DNA of 12,070 nt from JAYFRE01 sp034926235 (GTDB taxonomy: Bacteria > Pseudomonadota > Alphaproteobacteria > Rhodospirillales > Magnetospirillaceae). Position 1 is the first letter of the stretch. Each line of letters begins with the position of its first letter. The DNA lies in the NCBI GenBank assembly GCA_034926235.1, contig JAYFRE010000012.1:1-12070 (forward strand). Direction: 5' to 3'. A program made the translations under genes and the position numbers. Positions 6,777 through 12,070 of the stretch are shown here, piece after piece. The notes under the pieces were generated by a model, which had not been told where the DNA came from, did not search any database, and was given only the letters and a program-made list of their open reading frames with translations.

Positions 6777-7820
6777 ATGAAAGTGGATGATTTCGATTTC
6801 GTTCTGCCGCGCGAGAATATCGCGGCGCGGCCGGCATCCCCGCGCGATTCGGCGCGGCTGCTGCATGTGCGTGCGGATGGGCTGGATGATGCCCATGTGC
6901 GTGACCTGCCGTCCTTCCTGAAGCCGGGCGATCGGCTGGTGATCAACGACACCAAGGTCATTCCTGCCCGGCTGAAAGGCCGGCGCGGCGAGGCCGGAAT
7001 CGAGGCAACCCTGCACCGCCGGCTCGGCTCCGATTTGTGGCAGGCATTCGTGCGTCCGGCCAAGAAGCTGAAACCCGGCGACACGATCCTTTTCGCCGAG
7101 GGTTTTTCCGCATCGGTGGTCGAAAAGGGCGAGGCGGGCGAGGTGACGCTGCGTTTCGACCGCGCCGGACAGGATCTGATGGCAGCGCTGGAGGCGTTCG
7201 GCGAGATGCCGCTGCCGCCCTATATCAAGCGCGAACACGGCGCCGACGAACAAGATAAGCGCGACTACCAGACCCTGTTCGCACGGCAGGAAGGCGCGGT
7301 CGCCGCCCCCACCGCCGGGTTGCATTTCACCGATTCCCTGCTGGACTCTTTGGCCCGGAACGGCGTCGGCCTGACCCGGGTGACCCTGCATGTCGGGGCG
7401 GGGACCTTTCTGCCGGTCAAATCCGACGATACCAGCGGGCATAAGATGCATTTCGAGGAAGGCTGCGTGACAGCGGACGCGGCGGATGCGATCAACCGGA
7501 CGCGGCGCGACGGGGGGCGCATCGTTGCCGTTGGCACGACCTCGACCCGTCTTTTGGAATCAGCCGCCACCCCTGATGGCGTGATTAAACCGTTTCAGGG
7601 TGCGACCGATCTGTTCATCCTGCCCGGCTACCGGTTCCGCGCCGTGGATCGGCTGATGACCAATTTCCATCTGCCGCGTTCGACCCTGTTCATGCTGGTA
7701 TCCGCCTTTGCCGGACAAGACCGGATGAAGACGGCCTATGTTCACGCCATCGCTTCGGGCTATCGCTTCTATTCCTATGGCGACGCCTGTCTCCTCGAAC
7801 CCGTTTCGGAGCCGATATGA
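6777..7820 (+). CDS. queA: S-adenosylmethionine:tRNA ribosyltransferase-isomerase
   Basis: QueA transfers and isomerises the ribosyl moiety of S-adenosylmethionine onto preQ1 already in tRNA, making epoxyqueuosine. The 347-residue protein has the usual family length. Conserved blocks are RPASPRDSARLL (18-29), NDTKVIPARLKGRR (57-70), MPLPPYIKR (144-152), APTAGLHFT (177-185), LHVGAGTFLPV (204-214), GTTSTRLLES (253-262) and TNFHLPRSTLFMLVSAFAG (295-313). The start MKVDDFDFVLP matches the family's usual N terminus; the frame is open to an ATG at 6666, but those 37 residues are not QueA-like. No Shine-Dalgarno is evident before this ATG. Its stop overlaps the tgt start as ATGA. It first acts after Tgt, so its function depends on the interrupted next gene. 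Confidence 0.95.
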   Translation: MKVDDFDFVLPRENIAARPASPRDSARLLHVRADGLDDAHVRDLPSFLKPGDRLVINDTKVIPARLKGRRGEAGIEATLHRRLGSDLWQAFVRPAKKLKPGDTILFAEGFSASVVEKGEAGEVTLRFDRAGQDLMAALEAFGEMPLPPYIKREHGADEQDKRDYQTLFARQEGAVAAPTAGLHFTDSLLDSLARNGVGLTRVTLHVGAGTFLPVKSDDTSGHKMHFEEGCVTADAADAINRTRRDGGRIVAVGTTSTRLLESAATPDGVIKPFQGATDLFILPGYRFRAVDRLMTNFHLPRSTLFMLVSAFAGQDRMKTAYVHAIASGYRFYSYGDACLLEPVSEPI

Positions 7821-8947
7821 CCGCATTCCGCTTCCATCTTCTGGCCCAAGACGGCACCGCTCGGCTGGGGCGGGTGGACACCGCCCATGGCCCGATCGCC
7901 ACCCCGGCCTTCATGCCGGTCGGTACGGCGGCGACGGTCAAGGCGATGATGCCGGAATCGGTGCGCTCCACCGGGGCCGATATCATTTTGGGCAACACCT
8001 ATCACCTGATGCTGCGTCCGGGGGCCGAACGGGTGGGACGGTTGGGCGGGCTGCACCGTTTCATGAACTGGCCGGGGCCGATCCTGACCGATTCGGGCGG
8101 GTTCCAGGTGAAGAGCTTGGCCTAGCTGCGCAAGATGGATGACAGCGGCGTGACCTTCCGGTCCCATCTGGACGGCAGCCTGCATCATCTCAGCCCCGAA
8201 CGGTCGTTGGAGATTCAGGATCATCTCGATTCCGATATCACCATGTGCCTGGATGAATGCACCCCCTTCCCCGCCACCCGCGAGGATGCTGCCAGTTCGA
8301 TGCGCCTGTCCATGCGCTGGGCTGAACGCTGCCGGGCCGCTTTCCGCGAACGGCCCGGTTATGGATTGTTCGGCATCGTCCAAGGCGGCGTTTATGACGA
8401 TCTGCGCGCCGAATCGGCCGAGGCTTTGACCCGGATCGGCTTCGACGGTTATGCCGTCGGCGGTCTGGCGGTGGGCGAAGGGCAGGAAACGATGTTCTCG
8501 GTCCTAGAGGGGGTAGTCCCGCATTTGCCCGTCGACCGGCCGCGCTATCTGATGGGGGTGGGCAAGCCGTCCGATCTGGTCGGCGGTGTGCTGCGCGGCA
8601 TCGACATGTTCGATTGCGTGATGCCGACGCGGTCGGGCCGCACCGGGCAAGCCTTTACCCGGCGCGGCGTGGTCAATATCCGTAATGCGCGCCATCAGGA
8701 CGATCCCAGGCCGTTGGACGAAGCCTGTGCCTGCCCGGCCTGCCGGTCCTACAGCCGCGCCTATCTGCATCATCTGGCCCGTGCCGGCGAGATTCTGGGG
8801 CCGATGCTGATGACCTGGCATAACCTGACCTATTATCAGGATCTGATGCGGGGGTTGCGGGATGCCTTGGCGGCTGGGCGGCTGGCCGCTTTCGTGGATG
8901 AATTCCACCAAGGCCAGGCATTGGGCGACATCCCATCGCTGGTCTGA
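7817..8947 (+). pseudogene. tgt: tRNA-guanine transglycosylase with in-frame amber codon at 103
   Basis: Tgt exchanges the wobble guanine of GUN-anticodon tRNAs for preQ1. The frame is full length (376 codons) apart from TAG at 8123-8125. The first part is 102 residues, ending GPILTDSGGFQVKSLA with Asp92 of the active site. After the amber it continues LRKMDDSGVTFRSHLDG in the same frame, as in intact homologues (SLxKLRK...EGVTFRSHLDG), so no frameshift is involved. The downstream part has DECTPFPAT, GLFGIVQGG, GGLAVGEG, nucleophile Asp266 (MFDCVMPTR) and the zinc ligands Cys304, Cys306, Cys309 and His335. The usual residue at 103 is Lys or similar, one base from TAG. Residue 99 is Lys where a hydrophobic residue (Met or Phe) is normal. 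Nonsense mutation, sequencing error or amber suppression are the options. An internal ATG at 8135 lacks a ribosome binding site and would omit Asp92. Confidence 0.85.
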
Positions 8948-8966
8948 AACGACGAGGAGCCCTTTC

Positions 8967-9431
8967 ATGACGAACAAGCCAGGACCGGAGCTGACCCAGC
9001 TCGGCTCTTTCGCCCCCATCCCTGCCAGCCCGGACGAAGCGGTGCTGGAGACGGTCCCCAATCCCCATCCCGGCACGCTCTATCTGGTGCGCTTCGCCGC
9101 GCCGGAATTCACCTCGCTCTGCCCGATCACCGGTCAGCCCGATTTCGCCCATCTGGTTCTGGATTATGTGCCCAGGGATAAGCTGGTCGAAAGCAAGTCG
9201 CTGAAGCTGTTCTTAGGCTCGTTCCGCAATCACGGTGCATTCCACGAGGCATGCACGGTGGCCATCGGCAAGCGTTTGGTCGAGGCCCTGTCTCCGCTCT
9301 GGCTGCGCATCGGCGGCTATTGGTATCCCCGGGGCGGCATTCCCATCGACGTCTTCTGGCAGACAGGGCCTGCGCCGGAGGGGTTGTGGCTGCCCGATCA
9401 GGGCGTGCCCGGCTATCGCGGGCGCGGCTGA
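8967..9431 (+). CDS. queF: NADPH-dependent preQ0 reductase (7-cyano-7-deazaguanine reductase)
   Basis: QueF reduces the nitrile of preQ0 to the amine of preQ1, the base that Tgt puts into tRNA. The 154-residue protein is of the short, unimodular (type I) class. Catalytic Cys52 lies in EFTSLCPITGQPDF (47-60) with Asp59, the QueF motif ESKSLKLF is at 75-82, and SFRNHGAFHE (85-94) supplies His93 and Glu94. The conserved WYPRGGIPIDVFW follows at 119-131. GAGGAG about 10 bases before the ATG fixes this start; the frame is open further upstream, but only over tgt sequence. It lies 19 bases after tgt, completing queA-tgt-queF. All visible catalytic residues are present, so the enzyme appears functional. 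Confidence 0.96.
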   Translation: MTNKPGPELTQLGSFAPIPASPDEAVLETVPNPHPGTLYLVRFAAPEFTSLCPITGQPDFAHLVLDYVPRDKLVESKSLKLFLGSFRNHGAFHEACTVAIGKRLVEALSPLWLRIGGYWYPRGGIPIDVFWQTGPAPEGLWLPDQGVPGYRGRG

Positions 9432-9447
9432 TCCCGCGCTGCATTGA

Positions 9448-9557
9448 GGGGTTCAAAACCCCCAAATCCCAAACCGTTTTATAAAAAACAAAGGGGGTCG
9501 GGAAATATGTTCCCGACCAGAGCGCGAGACGGGTCTCGCTTTGCGCGTAAGCGCAAA
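9448..9557. other. Run of four hairpins in the queF 3' region
   Basis: Four inverted repeats lie head to tail: GGGGTT/AACCCC (9448-9462, loop CAA), GGTCGGGAA/TTCCCGACC (9496-9518), GCGAGA/TCTCGC (9524-9539) and TTTGCGC/GCGCAAA (9540-9557). No open frame with coding character is seen. It could be a structured 3' UTR, a small RNA, or stacked terminators. Confidence 0.6.
9483..9518 (-). terminator. Second, backup minus-strand terminator-like hairpin
   Basis: Read on the minus strand, GGTCGGGAA (9518-9510) pairs perfectly with TTCCCGACC (9504-9496) across a 5-base loop. It is followed by CCCCTTTG and six Ts (opposite 9483-9488). The T-run starts about seven bases after the stem, farther than ideal. 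It would catch minus transcripts that pass the main terminator after lpdA. Confidence 0.45.
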
Positions 9558-9562
9558 AAATC

Positions 9563-9593
9563 AACGCCCGGCCGCATGCGGCCGGGCGTTTTT
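9563..9593. terminator. Bidirectional intrinsic terminator between queF and lpdA
   Basis: Positions 9563-9590 are a perfect 28-bp palindrome whose arms start AACGCCCGGCCGCA. On the plus strand the stem runs into five Ts (9589-9593), ending the queA-tgt-queF transcript. On the minus strand it is followed by GATTTTTT, ending the E2-lpdA transcript 31-58 bases after the lpdA stop. Both genes converge on this site. Confidence 0.88.
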
Positions 9594-9620
9594 CACGTCA
9601 CGATCCCGTTTTAATGGGGA

Positions 9621-11009
9621 TCAGCGCTTGCCGGTCGGCGGCCAATGGATGGCGATGCCATTGACGGCCAGGGCAGCCTCGGCCATCGCCTCGCCCACCG
9701 TCGGATGGGCATGGATGGTCGAGATCAGCTCGTCGACCGTGGCTTCCAGGCGCATGGCCAGGGCAGCCTCGGTGATGAGGTCGGTCGCGCGCGGACCATA
9801 GATGTGCACGCCCAGGATTTCGCCGTGCTTCTGGCCGGCGAGGATCTTGACCATGCCGACGCCGTCGGCCTCGATCAGCGACTTGCCGTTGCCGGCCAGC
9901 TGGAAGACGCCCTTCTTGTAGGCGATGCCGGCGGTCTTCAGCTTATCCTCGGTCATGCCGACAGAGGCCACTTCCGGCGTGGTGTAGATGCAGGCCGGGA
10001 TGATGTTGCCGAAATAGGCCGCCTTGTGGCCCAACGCATGCTCGACCGCCGCGACGCCCTGGGCCGAGGCCACATGCGCCAGCATGATCGGGCTGCTGCA
10101 ATCGCCGATCGCATAGACGCCGGGGACGTTGGTCTGGAAGTTGGCATCGACCAGGATGCGGCCGCGCTCGGTGTTGACGCCCACGGCTTCCAGCCCGATG
10201 TTCTGGGTGCGCGGACGGCGGCCGACGGCAACCAGCAGCTTTTCGACGGTAACGCTCTTGACCTCGCCGCCAACCTCGTAGGAGACGTCCAGCAAAGCCC
10301 CGTTCTGCTTGGCTCCGGTCAGCTTGGCGTTGGTCAGGACGTTGACGCCCTTGCGCACGATGTCACCGCGAACGGCGGCGACGATTTCGCTGTCGATGCC
10401 GGCCATGATGTCGGGCAGCATCTCGATCACCGTCACTTTGGCTCCGAAGGCCGAATACATCGAGGCGAACTCGATGCCGATGACACCGCCGCCCAGGATG
10501 GCCATCGATTTCGGCCGTTCGGGCAGGCTCAGCGCGCCGGTGCTGTCGATGACGCCCGGCAGGTCCGCGCCGGGGAAGTTGATCTTGGCGGGGTCGGAAC
10601 CGGTCGCCAGGATGATCGCGTCGGCGGACAGGGTCTTGCCGTTGACGACGACGGTGCGGGAATCCTTCAGCTCGGCGCGGCCGCGATGGATCGTGACCTT
10701 GTTGGCCTTCAGGAGGCCTTCGACGCCCTTGACCAGACGGTCAACGATCTTGCCCTTATAAGACAGAACCTTAGGCCACTCGACCTCGACGCTGCCGATC
10801 TTGAGGCCAAGCGCGCTGGAATGTAGCGCCGATTCATACCCTTCGGCGACATGGATCATCGCCTTGGTCGGAATGCAGCCGACATTGAGGCAAACGCCGC
10901 CCAGATTCTCGGCTTCGACGATCTGGACTTCCGCCCCCAACTGAGCGGCACGGATAGCGGCCACATAGCCGCCGGGGCCACCGCCGATGACAATAACTTT
11001 CTTGGACAT
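9621..11009 (-). CDS. lpdA: Dihydrolipoamide dehydrogenase (E3)
   Basis: E3 is an FAD enzyme that reoxidises the dihydrolipoyl groups of E2 and passes electrons to NAD+. The 462-residue protein begins MSKKVIVIGGGPGGYVAAIR with the FAD-binding GxGxxG. The redox disulfide is Cys40 and Cys45 in GGVCLNVGCIPTK. The NAD-binding fold carries ILGGGVIGIEFASMYSAFG near residues 175-194, FAD contact GVYAIGDC follows near 306-313, and the catalytic His435-Glu440 pair is in HAHPTVGE. Length and motifs are normal. The start at 11009 has GAGGAG about ten bases upstream; an ATG five codons earlier is less likely. It follows the E2 gene after a 59-base gap holding a GC-rich hairpin, so it probably serves that complex, and perhaps others in the cell. 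Confidence 0.96.
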   Translation of the reverse strand: MSKKVIVIGGGPGGYVAAIRAAQLGAEVQIVEAENLGGVCLNVGCIPTKAMIHVAEGYESALHSSALGLKIGSVEVEWPKVLSYKGKIVDRLVKGVEGLLKANKVTIHRGRAELKDSRTVVVNGKTLSADAIILATGSDPAKINFPGADLPGVIDSTGALSLPERPKSMAILGGGVIGIEFASMYSAFGAKVTVIEMLPDIMAGIDSEIVAAVRGDIVRKGVNVLTNAKLTGAKQNGALLDVSYEVGGEVKSVTVEKLLVAVGRRPRTQNIGLEAVGVNTERGRILVDANFQTNVPGVYAIGDCSSPIMLAHVASAQGVAAVEHALGHKAAYFGNIIPACIYTTPEVASVGMTEDKLKTAGIAYKKGVFQLAGNGKSLIEADGVGMVKILAGQKHGEILGVHIYGPRATDLITEAALAMRLEATVDELISTIHAHPTVGEAMAEAALAVNGIAIHWPPTGKR

Positions 11010-11032
11010 AAAACAGCTCCTCATGGGTCATG

Positions 11033-11059
11033 GGCCGGCGGCGGTCCAGGCCGCCGGCC
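11033..11059 (-). other. GC-rich stem-loop between the E2 gene and lpdA
   Basis: GGCCGGCGGC (11033-11042) and GCCGCCGGCC (11050-11059) are perfect 10-bp arms with a 7-base loop. It begins ten bases after the E2 stop and has no T-run on the minus strand. It probably modulates lpdA expression or protects the E2 message from decay; the role is inferred. Confidence 0.65.
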
Positions 11060-11068
11060 TTGTTCCCT

Positions 11069-12070
11069 TTAAACCAGCAACAGCGGCTGTTCCAGCAACT
11101 GCACGACACGCGCCAGGAATTGGGCGCCGACGGCGCCATCGACCAGACGGTGGTCGCAGGTCATGCACAGCGTCATCAGCGGACGAATGACGATCTCACC
11201 CTTGATCACCACCGGCGTCTCAACGATCCGGCACACGCCGAGGATGGCGCTTTCCGGCTGGTTGATGATCGGAGTGAACGCGTCCACGCCGAACATGCCG
11301 AGATTGGTGATGGTGAAGGTGCCGCCGCTGACATTGTCCGGTCCAAGCTGGCCCGCACGGGCCTTGCCGCTCAAGTCGCGGACTTCCTGGCCGATCTGCA
11401 CAACCGACTTCTCATGCGCGTTTTTGATCACGGGCACGATCAAACCGTCGTCCAGAGCCACGGCCATGCCGACATTGACATAGTCGTGATAGACGATCTG
11501 GCCGTTGATCAGGCTGGCATTGACATATTTGAACTCGGTCAGGGCCTGGGCCGCGCATTTGGTGACGATCTCGGTGAAGGAGACCTTGCTGCCGGTCGCC
11601 TCGGCGAGCTTCTTACGCAGCTCGGTCGCCGCCGTCATGTCGGCGGTCACATTGATGGTCACATGCGGAGCGATATGCCAGCTCTGGCTCATGCGCTCGG
11701 AAATGACCTTGCGCATGCCGCTGATCGGCACGCCGCCCGGAACCGCCGCAGCCGCCTGAGCGGGTTTGGCGGCGACAGGAGCGGCCGCAGCAGCCGGGGC
11801 CGCCACGGGAGCCGGAGCGGGAGCCGCCGCAGGCTGCGGGCGGGCGGCGAAAGCGAGGATATCGCGTTCGACGATGCGTCCCTCGGGTCCGGTGCCGGGC
11901 ACGAGAGCGATGTCGATACCCTTTTCAGCCGCCAGACGCTTGGCGATCGGCGAAGCCTTGATCCGGCCATCGGCCGGCAGGGCCGGAGCCGAAACAGCCG
12001 CCACGGGCGCGGAGGCCGCAACCGGAGCCGCCGCCGCAGCGGCAGGAGCCGCCGACGGGGCCGAGATCTT
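11069..12070 (-). CDS. Dihydrolipoamide acyltransferase (E2) of a pyruvate/acetoin-type dehydrogenase complex (partial, 5' end off window)
   Basis: E2 is the core acyltransferase that moves an acyl group from its lipoyl arm to coenzyme A. The visible 333 C-terminal residues start in an Ala/Pro-rich linker. The peripheral subunit-binding domain follows (about 34-74; IKASPIAKRLAAEKGID, GTGPEGRIVERDIL), then another Ala/Pro linker and the catalytic domain from about 114 (ISGMRKVISERM). The active-site motif DHRLVDG is at 306-312, with His307. The N-terminal lipoyl domain(s) lie beyond the right edge; codons are open to the last base, so the GTG at 12004 is not a start. The succinyltransferase signature TFNEVNM is absent, so this is more likely pyruvate, acetoin or branched-chain type than SucB. 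The E1 genes are probably just off the window. Confidence 0.92.
   Translation of the reverse strand, partial: KISAPSAAPAAAAAAPVAASAPVAAVSAPALPADGRIKASPIAKRLAAEKGIDIALVPGTGPEGRIVERDILAFAARPQPAAAPAPAPVAAPAAAAAPVAAKPAQAAAAVPGGVPISGMRKVISERMSQSWHIAPHVTINVTADMTAATELRKKLAEATGSKVSFTEIVTKCAAQALTEFKYVNASLINGQIVYHDYVNVGMAVALDDGLIVPVIKNAHEKSVVQIGQEVRDLSGKARAGQLGPDNVSGGTFTITNLGMFGVDAFTPIINQPESAILGVCRIVETPVVIKGEIVIRPLMTLCMTCDHRLVDGAVGAQFLARVVQLLEQPLLLV

Noticed and set aside
6668..7084. N-terminal extension of the DUF1848 frame up to 7084
   Set aside because: The extra 139 codons are antisense to queA and Ser/Arg-rich. The family's conserved N terminus begins exactly at the ATG at 6667.
8135..8947. A separate 270-residue gene starting within tgt
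   Set aside because: It continues the Tgt frame directly, lacks a ribosome binding site, and would miss the N-terminal active-site Asp. It is better described as the 3' part of the interrupted tgt.
9667..9775. A 17-base direct repeat (GGCCAGGGCAGCCTCGG) in lpdA
   Set aside because: Both copies encode the E-A-A-L-A stretch in the conserved C-terminal region of E3. It reflects similar helices and codon use, not a mobile or regulatory repeat.
9645..10826. A 393-codon open frame on the plus strand opposite lpdA
   Set aside because: It is a mirror frame of the conserved E3 gene with low-complexity Asp/Gly/Ala/His composition and no recognisable domain.
11760..12060. Low-complexity Ala/Pro repeats
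   Set aside because: These are the flexible interdomain linkers normal for E2 proteins.

Overview
This window looks like a chromosomal segment of an alphaproteobacterium, most plausibly a Rhodospirillales/Magnetospirillum-type organism. That placement rests on high G+C, tight ATGA-overlapping operons, the queA-tgt-queF cluster and the protein flavour; it is inference, since no taxonomic marker is present. All genes look like native chromosomal genes. I see no insertion sequence, prophage gene, CRISPR array, tRNA or rRNA.

Layout. (1) Positions 1-4697, minus strand: a GlpR-like DeoR-family repressor followed by a Ugp-type ABC importer, in transcription order glpR, ugpC (ATPase), ugpB (binding protein), ugpA and ugpE (permeases). 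ugpE runs off the left edge. Two GlpR-type palindromic operators sit just upstream of glpR. (2) Positions 4741-5608, minus strand: a SlyB/Pcp-like glycine-zipper outer-membrane lipoprotein with an unusual Pro/Ala-rich tail, followed by a stem-loop. (3) Positions 5768-6667, minus strand: a DUF1848 protein with a C-terminal cysteine cluster resembling a radical-SAM iron-sulfur motif. It is divergent from (4), the plus-strand queuosine cluster queA-tgt-queF (6777-9431). In that cluster tgt carries an in-frame amber codon while both neighbours are intact. (5) Positions 9432-9620: a hairpin-rich convergent intergenic region ending in a bidirectional terminator. (6) Positions 9621-12070, minus strand: lipoamide dehydrogenase (E3) preceded by the E2 acyltransferase of a pyruvate/acetoin-type 2-oxo-acid dehydrogenase complex. 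E2 runs off the right edge.

How the genes work together. The first operon encodes regulated uptake of glycerol-3-phosphate or a related compound, with the repressor autoregulating the operon. QueF reduces preQ0 to preQ1, Tgt exchanges preQ1 for the wobble guanine of GUN-anticodon tRNAs, and QueA builds epoxyqueuosine from it, so a broken Tgt would cut the pathway in the middle. E2 and E3 carry out acyl transfer and lipoyl reoxidation in the dehydrogenase complex.

No wholly new system is evident. The most notable points are the interrupted tgt, the nested palindromes at the glpR start, the tailed SlyB homologue, the DUF1848 gene beside the queuosine genes, and the run of hairpins after queF.
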